Shown in pieces: positions 11,156 to 22,152 of a stretch of 64,000 bases of DNA. The stretch is from the NCBI GenBank assembly GCA_020744425.1, contig JAGMUV010000001.1:5084001-5148000 (forward strand). The letters are read 5' to 3'. The DNA comes from Dactylonectria macrodidyma. Taxonomy: Eukaryota; Ascomycota; Sordariomycetes; Hypocreales; Nectriaceae. How positions within the stretch are numbered: the first letter of the stretch is position 1; each line of letters opens with the position of its first letter. The notes beneath the pieces were generated by a model that was not told the DNA's origin, did not search any database, and saw only the letters and a list, made by a program, of their open reading frames with translations. The position numbers and the translations under genes are program-made.

Positions 11156-14100
11156 TCGCATTTTCTTAAAGGATTCCCAGGCACTATTACAGCCTCAGCC
11201 TCATTGCATTGAAAGGTCCTCGACGCACTCTCTATCCTACACTTCATTGCCAGCACTCCATATCCAAAAATTGAGCCTAGAGTTATTAACACAGCGTCAC
11301 TGGGACACCACCGAGAAGGACGACGGCACGCAATGACTCTGGTCTTCATGGCGGGACTGAGGGGTAGTTCCCAGTCTAAATTTACTAATATGGTCTCAGT
11401 TTAGGATGTGATGCCAGTATCCTAGTAATGATCATTGAAACAATTGATGGCCAATTGTGCAGGCTTACAACAAGGGTCACCCACACAGCCCCATATCAGA
11501 ATCAGCTCTGTGGTATATGTTCAGCTCGGCAATGAACAATTGCGGCAACCTAACAGTAGGCAAAACCGTATGTGCGTCGTTCAATCAAGGGCTCGATTGC
11601 GAGATTACACGTCGAGACATGGTACAGGTGACAAGGAAACCTCAACCGGCACTTAGGTTTCCGAGATCGCGTTGGTGTCGATCCTACTATGTGCGTCTAG
11701 ATCATCTCATTTCCCTGCTTTGAGTTAGGTAGAAGGAGGACAGGATGCATTAGACGAGAGTCTAAATGCCAAGAAGCCTGAAGGAGCAAGGATTCTCTTG
11801 GATCAGTTTCCACCCGTACCGGTAATTCATAAACGTTCAACACATCTAAATTCACACACAATGGTTCCAAATTGTGATGGGAAGCACGGGCAACGCCCTG
11901 GATTCCATAGAAGAGTATTCTTCTCATAAGACAGTATGTGTGGGGACAAGCCTAGGAAACAGAGAGAGACATGGCCCACCTCGTTCTGGGTGTGTTCGAG
12001 CTGACATGTTGACAACTCATGCAGAACGTATGACATTCGTCGGCATTTGAAATGCGAGCAAATGGCCATGGGGCATAAACGAGCGAGATTTGGTTTTGTG
12101 GATGTTATGCATGCAGGTCTTGCTTCACGACGTCCATGGCATTTAAATTTAGGTGATCCAACAGCTTAGATGTTCCAATCGACACTCACCCGCGGTAAAC
12201 CTTTTCAGACTTTGAGGAGACATCACCTTTATTTATTCCTCCTATTTCTCTTCCATAGGGATGGCAGCTTTGATACCGAAACGAGGCGGAAATGGCAGAA
12301 ATACTCATGGGGTCCGGGGCGGGCCTCCCACCGGCGCGGGGATGCGGAAAGGCTCCGTGCTCGGTCCTTCCGGGTCAGGGTTGGAGAGGGTGGAGAGTTT
12401 TGGAGACGAATCCGGAAAAAGCATAGCCCGGTGTGGACAGTATTGGACGGGGAATTCAAAGAGGATGGGTCATGCTCGTTGCCACGCCGGCAGAGAGGAG
12501 CCAAGAGGGCTTTCGTGTCTAGCGTTTGTGTTGCGTCATGGCCAGGAATGTTCAGAGACATGACGGTCCCTGTCGACCTGAAATGGCTGGGCATGATGGT
12601 GAGATGACGGGGCGGAACCGCGCCTAGGAATAAACGACGGCTAGAAGATTAGGTTTCCACCGTGTGTAGTTATCCGTCACGTATCAGTCAACATGTTCCA
12701 CAGTCATTGGGAGGGTGGTTGGTGGTGCAAAGTAAGTACCAGTAGGCTGCTGAGCTGGTGCAAGCGAATCCGCCTTTCGCGCGCCGGCCTACGAAGTAGA
12801 ACTGCATGCCGTGGAGCCAGGTGTTGGCCCGAGTCGTCAATGGCGCAGCGCCTAGCATCTTAGCTCCCGGTTGTAAAGGGAGCATCTCTGAATCTCTCTA
12901 CGTGGATGCTCCAATGAGAGCCCACTAACGTTGAGATGGGGGCGGGATGGTGGCGGCAGCTGGGCGTGCCGCTAAGAGATCGGCAGTTGTCGCTGGGCTT
13001 TCGTGTTGACCCGTTTGCTGGTGACAGTTGGCCGTCCGTGTGGTGAGCTGAAATGAGGTAGAGGAGATTGAGCTTCCTCCTTGGTGTTATTGCGAAGGTG
13101 ATGGTGTTGGTGTTGCTCTGTGCTGGACTTACATACGTAGTAGATGCGTACAAAGAGGTACCGTGTGTGTAACGTAACGTGTTCGTGCGTTTTTGATTTG
13201 TTGGGGCCAAATCCTGACGCCCTCGTCTTCCGACTTCAGACTTCAAGCTTCCGGGAGCGAACACCTGGCTGAGCCCTGTCTCACTATCCCTCGTGTTTCT
13301 CTGAGCGGACCCGGTCCAGTCCTGTGAGTTGTCACTACTAAGAGACAAGTTCCGTGTACGTACACTCCTCCGCCATGTAAGAATTGTGTGTTTCTGATTT
13401 TTGATGCCCGCCTACGTCTCATTTGCGCGCTTTGGTATTGCCAACACTTGGTGAACGGGGGCCAGCCTCGGACAGGAATAGCATGGAACTGTACTTCGCA
13501 CGAAGCCTGGCGAGGAATGCGAGAACAAACGTTGACGACGAGTGAATGCGACGTCGATGCTGATTTGTCATCTCATCAAGTTCCCGTCAAGTTTAATGAG
13601 AGGGTCGAGAGCTCGTCTCAAACTACCACGGTGTGACGTGCTTTCGAATCAACATCTTCATGGGATGAATCCTGGTTGGTGATGCATCACAAAACGGCAC
13701 TTGTCGTCAGACCACGGGTGTAAGCGACACCCGATCGTATCGTCCGTCTCCCGTCGCGTGCCTCCCGCTTCTATCGCGCGGCTGTCTCCCTGGCAAAGTT
13801 AGCTCTAGCTCCAATTGACCAAGGGAATCATGAACCCATTGTTACGTAGCACATATCGTACTCTGTGCAAACAAGGCACCGAATGCCCTCAACCCCCACA
13901 TGCCCGAGACTCCCTCGAGAGAATCTAGCTTCTAATGGAGACTTCAATTGCAATGAAGACATTTGCCCACAACGCCCGAGTTTTTCTCGTCGGCCAGCAA
14001 CCGCAACGGACCCGGCCGTCCGCGAACACATCTCCAAAAAAGGTAATCCTAGCGGGTCACGCTCGCCGGGTTAAGGAGGCTGCCGATTGCGAAGCATAGC

Positions 14101-15318
14101 ATGATGCTTGAGATGCGCACCGTTGGCCCGATTTTTTTGTTTTTGATTGTTTTTTGAAAGGGTCCAGCAGGGAATGAAAAGCAAAAAACCAGCCGGATGG
14201 TACCGCTCATGCGCAAAGGGCCCCGCGGCATCACGGGATTCCGGAAGAGAGGGGCATTTGGTAGTGATCATCGCATGTTCATCTCGCTCTGTGGGCACCG
14301 TATTAGCGAGGCGCGAGAGAGCGCTGGGCTAGCTCGTTGAAGACTCACGATAGTAATTCGATTTGGGTATTGAGGGTTGACGATCCACGGGAGGTCAAAT
14401 AGGATCCGCGCGGTTAGGGGAAGCAGTACGGATATGTCTTTCTTGTTCATGTCCCGCATCTCGAGTCCATTACCCAGCCGTGTTCTCCATCATTTTGCTG
14501 GTGCTGCTAATAACCCCGAATCTTTGTCCTGGGGCCGGGAACATCGCGTGGCTGACCTATTACCTAGCCGCAGTACCTAGTCATGGTGGTGGGTCGCTAG
14601 CTCGGCGAGGCGAAGAACAATAAGTCGTACGACGCCAGCGAGAGAGGATCGATTAGTGTTCGGTTACTTCGTACATACATAGTAAGTATGGGCAAACAAA
14701 GAAAGACGAGGCTAGGACAGACAAATGCTTTGCCCAACGGCGTCGGTGACGAGACAATCTGGAACCACATCCATCACAAACGACGGCGATGGTGGCTCAA
14801 CATGGTTAGACATTGGATGGCTGCGGGCGCGGGATGTGATAGGAGGCCCGAGAGAGGATCGACACTGGCGTTGGCGCTTTGGGGATGAAGCCAAGGAGCT
14901 TAGATCGCCTGTCTCTGTTCGAGACAAGGACACGGAGATTTGCGAGGTGCACAGGCGGGATGCGTCATTGTGACTGGACGAGGTCAAGTCAATGCTCAAA
15001 TCGATGCGAGGGGAGCTGACATTATCACATGGTGTAAGCTGCCTGAGGTACCTAGGCATGTGCCGACATGACTTTTTTGTCTACCTAAGTAGGTAGTAAT
15101 CACGAGGGATTGCATGTGGGTTGTACCTGAGGTAAACATATCTGAAAGAGAATCGTGATCTTCGCACGAACCGAATGACTGATTGTTCCCCTTGGGGCCC
15201 GCTTCCTGAGAGGCATTATTTCGTCGAACGAGCCCCGTTGAAGGAAAAAGAAACGACACAATAGAAAGGGAGGCGGCAAAAAGAAAGTAAAAGCCCTCGC
15301 AGATAAAAAGTAAAAACA

Positions 15319-15663
15319 TCAATCATCGTCACTGTCCAGTCTCGAATCACAATGGAGCGCGGTCCCCCCCTCGGGCTCACCATGGATTCTCCATTCGCCA
15401 ATCAGCCATCCCGGCGGCCCCCCTCTCTGCGGCCCTACCGTTGAGGCGCCTGGCTGGCCGCCGACCAGCCCTGCATCGGTGTGGGAGTCGAACGATGGAT
15501 ACAATGGATGGAATGGATCGAGAACTTCGAAAACAGCCAAAGGGATGGGCGAGGACCAGCGATTACCCTTGACTTCGCGCTGCATGCCTGCGCAGGTATG
15601 CAGGAATAGATTAACTGCTTCGTGCGCGAGAACGGTGAGATCTGGCCAGTGGTTCTGGGTCAT
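15319..15663 (-). CDS. Doubtful small ORF, 114 codons, unknown
   Basis: ATG at 15663 to TGA at 15319. The protein begins MTQNHWPDLTVLAHEAV and ends with the acidic tail RLDSDDD. Its composition looks more protein-like than other frames in this desert, and a CTATATA box lies roughly 40 bases upstream of the ATG. A GTGAGC word near the end could instead be a splice donor, and the frame just upstream (ATG GCC GTT at about 15747) ends at a GT-AA donor-like site, so it might be part of a multi-exon gene. No family recognised. Confidence 0.25.
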   Translation of the reverse strand: MTQNHWPDLTVLAHEAVNLFLHTCAGMQREVKGNRWSSPIPLAVFEVLDPFHPLYPSFDSHTDAGLVGGQPGASTVGPQRGGPPGWLIGEWRIHGEPEGGTALHCDSRLDSDDD

Positions 15664-17106
15664 TTACCTGAGCCAGTAACTGCAGCAATATCGGGTCTCG
15701 TATATAGAGGGTTCATTGCTGATTACCGCAGTCCCGGAAACGGCCATGCTAGGCTATCGTCAGCACCATCATGACGCCCACTGCTATGCAACCGTAGAGT
15801 CTGTATGAGGTGTCATTTGCCTTGTTCACGTTAGCGAAGAGCCCTCGCACATTGTTGCTGTGAAGGATAGAAAATGGTTGAGGGGTCGGCTCCCTTTGAT
15901 GAGCCCCCTACATACATTGTACATGAGGGAGGCGACTACATGATGTTTTCCCAATGCACCTCAAGCACCTACTGTACGATGTACTGTAGCTCGCCAACTC
16001 GCTAAACACCCAGTTACCTTACCCCCATGTTCAATGCCCTGGTTGTCTGCACCTCCGTAAAGCCCTGGTAAAGTCCCCGACCCACCCCGGCGACCGTGAG
16101 CTGATTTGCTTGATTGCTCTGCCCGGCCTTCCCTGCTCCTGTTGCGATGCCGATTGTCAGGCCAAGGCCCGTAGTTGGCAGCCAGTAGCGCCCCGATGCC
16201 GACTTCTGCGTACTGTGTACAGCACTTTTACACTGTACCGTGTTGGCTCGCAGTTCATCATGAGCAGAGAGCAGCGAGCAGAGTTCCGTGAGGGAGAGGG
16301 AAAAAGAATTGCTGGAAGAGAATTGCAGCAATATGAATGCCTTGCCTAGATACGTTGAAGGTCTACTTGAAGCCCACAACAACGGGCGGCCGAGGTTCAG
16401 AACAATGGACCTTGTAGGTAAGGAAGACACAGTGTGATACTTGTCAATAGGCACTCACACTCGGCGCATACTTGGCGCCTACAGCTGCTTGTAGCGTGTC
16501 CACGGCGTCGGGCGAGGGCGTCGGGGTGCTGTGCATGTAATCTCTCTCGAGTGAAAGGCGTCAAAAGGCTCAGGATCAGAGATCGCTGCTCGAGGGGGGT
16601 GTGGAGGGTGGAGGCAGAGGGGCAACCATCCCATCCATAATTGGCATCCATCCGTACTTCGTACATGCTCATTATTAAGGAAACCGACATCCCAGCCCTG
16701 TCGCCCGTCTCGCGTCGTGCCTTGTGGCCTCGGCATCCCGGTTTGCCAACGACCAGACCAGCTTTCGACTCCATTATTATCGCCATTGCTCCCTGGTTCC
16801 TGTTGCTTTCCATTTGGCCCTGGCTCACTTTCGCGCTCACGGCTCACGGTTCAGGGCTCACAGATCACACACACACTTCAGGCCTCACGTATCACGGCTG
16901 ACTTCGGGTCCATTCCTTTCCTCGCTTTGCCGCTTTTATGCCTGTCCTTTTGGTCCCTGTCATTTGGTCCCTGTTCCCACCCTCCTCATCATCATAATCC
17001 CCCTTCCATATCCCCTTCTATCCCTCGCAACAGGCTCATTCGGACTTCTTTGTCGAAAGATCGATCGGGCGTTCCATCTCCGTATCCATTTCCGTATCCG
17101 TCTGCA

Positions 17107-17141
17107 GTTGCGGTTGCGGTTGCGGTTGCGGTTTCGGTTGC
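17107..17141. repeat. Hexamer tandem repeat (GTTGCG)
   Basis: About five GTTGCG units, the last ones degenerate (GTTTCG), in the pyrimidine-rich region upstream of the RBR ligase gene. Confidence 0.75.
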
Positions 17142-17715
17142 ATCTTGTGTCTCTCATCAGTGGGTTTGTTTCTTAGTTGGTGTCTCTCACTGGGTGTCTG
17201 TCTGTCTCTTATTGGGTCTCTCACACGCTCTCTCGCTCACACTGGGTCTCTTTCCCATGCCTCGACTCTGTCAGGCTTGACCGACATCTCAGACGCATTC
17301 CCTCTGCACACACCTCCCAGTGGCCCCCATCTCGACTCGCTGAAGCAAGCGCCTGGCCTTTTTATCACCCCACGCATCCCAACACGGCTTCCGGACAAGC
17401 GCACGTACTGTACTAAGTAAGGCACGTACGGGGCCATTCGCTGCCATACACCCGCCAGTACCTACCTACCTACTCAGTACCTAGACTCGTCCATCACCTT
17501 TTCGACCTTCTGGACTTGGACTTGGGCTTGGAACTTGGACCTCGGACCTGGACCTTCTGCAAACAACAAACAATCTCCACACTGGCCACGGCCTCGTTTC
17601 CGCTCGACGATGCGTTGAGAAGGAATTGTGCGCCCCTCTGCATTTCTGCACCTCATCGTCATCTCATCATCTCGTCGTCTCGCCCTCGCCTCGCTCTGGC
17701 CGCCTTTTCGCCGCC

Positions 17716-19854
17716 ATGGCTACCGCTACCACGGCTTCTATCTTGGTGCAGCAAAGCCCTGTCATCGCCATCGACATGTCCTTCGACAGCTCCAACACTA
17801 CCGCCGACGGCGCCGACGCCAGTGCCAGCGCCACTGTCCCCGAGCTTCGCGATCCCGACTACGTCACTGCCGTGCTGCAACTTCCTACAGACCGTACCGA
17901 GTCCCAGATTCACGACGATCTGATAGCCAAGGCCAATGCACTGGGCATTTCCACCGAGGCCGCCATCTCGAAGCGCATCACATCCAGCGTCGAGTCGGCC
18001 TCAACCGTCTACAATGCACGCACCTTTTCCATGCTCTCGGGTGGATCCACGAGCACTGCTCTCACCGCACACTCATCACTCTTTGCGCCCACTACACCAG
18101 ACCTTGGAGTCGCCAGTGCCAGAGAATCCAAGGACCTCAGTTTCGCGCAGTACGACAGGTATCTCTCAATACTTGACCCTCACCACAACCCCAACAAATT
18201 CCTCAGGGAACCGCCTCAGCCCGACCCCACCGCTCAAAGCGTCTTCAGCGGTAAGACCAAGAGAAGTCTTTTCAGTGTTAAGTCAGGTCTCAAGAACCGG
18301 ATACGATGGAGGAGGAAGACTCCGCAACCTCTCGAGGTCATGATGTGTGTTGAATCTAGGTCCCCCATGTGCGCCCATCCACCGGGGCAGCTACTTGATG
18401 CTAACCATACGCCCAGGACCTGTCATCAGTGTCGCGCTGACTTCAAGACCTCAGCCTCACTTCACAACATCCCTTGTGGCCACACCTATTGCGCCGATTG
18501 CCTGGAATCTGTCGTCACCCAAGCCATGGCCGATGAGTCTAGCATGCCGCCCCGATGCTGCGACCAACCATTGTCAGGAAACGTCATCAAGGATCTGCTC
18601 AGCCGCGAATCTCAACAGGATTTCTTAAAGGCCATTGTTCAGTACGGGACGCCTTGGCAGGCCAGGATATTTTGCCCCAACACCTCATGCGGAGAGTTTA
18701 TCCCACCCCATCACAACTTCGACCACAAGCATCCATTCAATGTGACCTGCCGCAAATGCAGCACTCGTGTCTGCCTCACCTGCAAACGCAGTGCCCACCC
18801 GACCGGGAAAAACTGCCCAGAGGACTGGGAACTTGACCACTTGATTAAGCTGGGCGGGAAGGATGGGGCACGGAGATGCTACAAGTGCGGAAACCTGGTC
18901 GAGATGGTCGCGGGGAGCACTCAGATGAAGTGTCGCTGTAAAGCCGAATTCTGCTCCATCTGTGGTGGTGTGTGGGATCTCAAGACCGGATGCCCCAACT
19001 CCTGCGACATCGAAGAAGAGCTAGAACGACGACGAAAAGAAGAAGAAGTCCAACTTGCCCAATACGAAGAGGAGAAGGCGGCGCAGGAGGCGGCAGCCGC
19101 AATGGCATCGGTCGAGCGCCTTGAAGCTGAGGAACGAACGAAATGCCGAGACGAATTCCGAGTCCTTGGGGAGTCACAGACCCAAGAACTGCAACGGTTC
19201 CTGGAATTTGCAGCAAAAACCAAGGAAAATATGCATGCCCGGCATGCTCGACAAAGAGAAATCACGGCGGAAAAGCAAGAAGAACAGGAGGAAAAGATGA
19301 GGGAGCGGCATGCACGGACGGTTGCCCATCTCGAAGACCGACAAGTAGCGGCCGAAATGGACTTGCGGACTACTCTGGAACAGAGCGAGAGGAGCGTAAA
19401 GATTAGGTTGAAGCACATGGAAGCCTACTGTGACGGCCTGGGTCGTGGCAGCGGCGCCGGGCCAGGATCACTGCCACCGCGCGTGGTGACAGAGCGCGAC
19501 CTTCGCGAGCTCGGCCAGCAATACAACGTTCGAGACGGCATGGATCGACTCCATCAGGCCAAAATTAACGTGATGCGAGATCGTCAGGCAAAGCGCATGG
19601 AGGAACTGGTCGATCGACAGGAGTCCGAGATGGAGAATTTCATTGACAAGGGCCATCAAGACCGAGAAGAGCTCATACGCCAAGCCGCACAAGACGACGA
19701 TACCCACGCCAGAAAATTCGCCTCACGCAAAGCGAAACTCGTGCGCCGGTGGGAGCTGAGCATCGAGGTCCTCCGGAAGGAGCTCGAGGCGCAGGACGGC
19801 CTCAAATATGCGCCCATCCCCACGCCAGCGTGGCCCGAGGAAGCCGACAAGTGA
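17716..19854 (+). CDS. RBR (RING-IBR-RING) E3 ubiquitin ligase
   Basis: ATG at 17716 in a strong context (GCCGCCATGG) begins MATATTASIL; 712 residues, single exon. Earlier frame-open codons lack an ATG. A RING1 starts at Cys236 (CHQCRADF; CGHTYCADC), followed by an IBR (CPNTSCGEF; CRKCSTRVCLTC) and RING2 (CYKCGNLVEM; MKCRCKAEFCSICGG) to about residue 420. In RBR ligases ubiquitin is passed through a RING2 cysteine; by alignment with HHARI-like proteins this is Cys406 in MKCRC. After the RBR comes a long charged region (about 430-700) rich in E, R, K and Q that looks like coiled coil. The N-terminal 230 residues are low-complexity and Ser/Thr-rich. Substrate unknown. An intron just before RING1, near 18345-18418, is conceivable but not required by the frame. 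Confidence 0.88.
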   Translation: MATATTASILVQQSPVIAIDMSFDSSNTTADGADASASATVPELRDPDYVTAVLQLPTDRTESQIHDDLIAKANALGISTEAAISKRITSSVESASTVYNARTFSMLSGGSTSTALTAHSSLFAPTTPDLGVASARESKDLSFAQYDRYLSILDPHHNPNKFLREPPQPDPTAQSVFSGKTKRSLFSVKSGLKNRIRWRRKTPQPLEVMMCVESRSPMCAHPPGQLLDANHTPRTCHQCRADFKTSASLHNIPCGHTYCADCLESVVTQAMADESSMPPRCCDQPLSGNVIKDLLSRESQQDFLKAIVQYGTPWQARIFCPNTSCGEFIPPHHNFDHKHPFNVTCRKCSTRVCLTCKRSAHPTGKNCPEDWELDHLIKLGGKDGARRCYKCGNLVEMVAGSTQMKCRCKAEFCSICGGVWDLKTGCPNSCDIEEELERRRKEEEVQLAQYEEEKAAQEAAAAMASVERLEAEERTKCRDEFRVLGESQTQELQRFLEFAAKTKENMHARHARQREITAEKQEEQEEKMRERHARTVAHLEDRQVAAEMDLRTTLEQSERSVKIRLKHMEAYCDGLGRGSGAGPGSLPPRVVTERDLRELGQQYNVRDGMDRLHQAKINVMRDRQAKRMEELVDRQESEMENFIDKGHQDREELIRQAAQDDDTHARKFASRKAKLVRRWELSIEVLRKELEAQDGLKYAPIPTPAWPEEADK

Positions 19855-22152
19855 TCCACCAAATCCCGGGGAGATTTCAGGGGCGACGTGCGAGTTCAAG
19901 GATGCGACGAACAACGATACCAGACACTTATACCTTGACGACGGACTGATACCTTTTGGATATGTTACGGTCGTACGGTGGCCTTCTCATTGGACCTTCT
20001 TTGGGTTTCCCCTGGGTCTACGTCCCGCATGCAAGCAGCATAATTTGTTACGACCATCCACCATTTTCTTTCTCAACCGTTTTGCAGCATTGATACCTGG
20101 CAGGTCAGCCATGGGAGGGCGGAATTTTGGCATCATCTTTCATTTCCTTTGTTTTCAGCTTTCAGAAGCACGGATATCATCAGCCTCATCGGTATGACTG
20201 CATCATCTTTCTTACACCTTTATTTTTAACCCTTGCGGAAATGAACAATAAAATGGGGAAGCTAGTTTCCAAGACGGCAGGCTCATCTCATCGATGAGTT
20301 GGTTTTGGACACGGAGACGGGTGGCGGCAAGGGTTCTTATACCACCTTCTTGTTTACTTTTTTACATTAGACGAGCCACTAGCCTGTTGATGATGAGGGT
20401 TTGTTTGCTTGCATATACCCCATATATTTGTACTACGTCATGATAGAATGGAGATTCAGATCAAGAAGACATTGATACGTAAATCGTGTTCGAGTATGTC
20501 TATGCTCTGTGACGAAGTGGCCCAAGGAGGACGTACCACCCACAATCGAAGCAGCGTGAGCTGCTTGAAACACCTGCACGTAGATACCAAGACGCATGAG
20601 ACGTTGCACTACGTCAACACCGCAGTGATATCCTTTAGCTCCGCGATTTTTTATTAGAGCTGCGGGTCCTAGCAAGCATAGTTGGTGCTTGGTCATATGG
20701 TGGCGCATGATTCCTGTCTGTGAAGCACCGCCTTGCTTCTACCTGTTAATGGGCGACAATTTGAGTGCAAGTGTTGACTCTACGAGTGCCTGAGCTTTAA
20801 ACCGTGGGTATAGGATAGATTCGCGACTCGGTGAGACAAAGATATGTGAAGAGTTTCGTCTAGACACATCAACTCCGTTCCCCGCTACCCTGGGCCTAAA
20901 CAACCTCTGCCGAAGAGCTCGGCATTGTTAGACTGTAATTGAAGATTTGGCCTCCCTGAGATGGGGAAAAAATTGCCTTTGATATAAATCGAAGCTATGC
21001 CCTACGTTGTCTTTTGGGTTGTTTCTTCTAAGATTCATGTTAGTGATATGACATATCCGAGTTCAACTATTTCCATCAGAACTACTCGCTCTATCAATGT
21101 TTACCACGCATTTTTTCCCATCTGAAACTAAGAATAAGGTGTAAAGGAGGGAGCCATTCTCTATACAAGTGACCAATAACTAACTCGGGGTAGAAAATGC
21201 CGTAGAAGTGATACGACAGTGTAAGACGAAATCCAGGGGTAGTCCAAGACTCAGCCTTTGTAGATAGGAGCAGTCAATATATGTGTAAGACAAATCAATG
21301 TGATTAATTGGATTGCAGTCGAATAAGGACTAGAGTCTATGTATTAAAGTGCGTCACCTACCCAACTGGATTGTGGTCAGGATTGTGGTCATGATTGTGG
21401 TCATGACGGGAGAGAGGGGGGATACTACGGACTGGTTGTCTGCAGTGGGTGGATACTTGCTGTGGCTGAGGAGAAGGCCCCGCTTCTATGGACTTGGCGT
21501 CGTCAATAATTGTGGCGGTGCAATGGCCCCGAACATTCCGTCACTTCGTTAGCTCCTCCCGAACGCGCGGACCAGGCTGGATCCAGGCCACAGGCTGGTT
21601 CAGTGGTTCCAGGTTGGTTGGTTACCTCACCTTACCTAACCTTGCAGGTCTGACCTTGGCTGACTCTCTTGGTCTCTCGCTCTCGCTCTCTCTCCCAACC
21701 AACTGAACCGACGTCAATTCGTGCTGGCCCACGCCATTTGAGACTGGTCCCTCTTTGCCTGTCCGCCTCTCCACTTCGACTCCGGAAGCTCGGGCTGACA
21801 TTCCCCTTGCCCAGTCGACAAGGAGTTTCGGGCGTCGACGATCCGTCATCAGCCGCCCTCTCTCTCCGCCCTCTACTCTACATACGGCTGCCTCACGCGA
21901 GCGCCAAACCAAACCAACCAAACCCTGCGACAATAGCGAGCAAGGACACCCGGATAAGCGCCACTCTCGGCCCTCATCCCAGGCTGCACTCAAACCACCC
22001 AAACGACTCAACAACTCCTCGACGCACTCGACACACTCGTTTCTGTTTCCTTCTCGACATTGCGGACTGCCTTTTTAACCACCCTGGCGACATCTCTCTG
22101 ACGACTCTCCCACACCCTTCACCGTTCGTTACCTACGCCTACACACCTCATC
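19855..22152. other. Intergenic: RBR 3' region and LAS17 promoter
   Basis: About 2.3 kb between two + strand genes. The part from about 21560 is pyrimidine-rich and probably the LAS17 leader (CTCTC runs near 21675-21700). The middle is AT-richer and holds no frame of note on either strand. Confidence 0.55.

Larger units (their letters stand above)
5666..17715. other. 12-kb gene-poor interval
   Basis: The first few hundred bases are the RGD1 5' leader and promoter; the last few hundred (pyrimidine-rich, about 17000-17715) are the leader of the RBR ligase gene. In between, open frames are short (at most about 160 codons), overlap in several frames on both strands, and show no recognisable domain, signal peptide or splice pattern. 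Visible structure is limited to short tandem repeats (listed separately), many TAGGTA/GGTACCT-like words, one doubtful ORF at 15319-15663 and a tRNA-like fragment at 11095-11155. No transposon ORF or long terminal repeat is seen. Unannotated non-coding RNA cannot be excluded. Confidence 0.5.

Noticed and set aside
12170..12607. 145-codon + strand frame in the desert
   Set aside because: Three overlapping frames of similar length exist on both strands in this GC-rich patch; no domain and no upstream promoter sign.
15480..15497. GGAGTCGAACG as a minus-strand tRNA B-box
   Set aside because: No A-box, no pairing acceptor stem; lies inside a doubtful ORF.
16014..16454. Minus-strand frame ending at a GTAAGG donor-like site
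   Set aside because: No ATG, low-complexity Gly/Ala content and no compatible acceptor exon found; may be chance.
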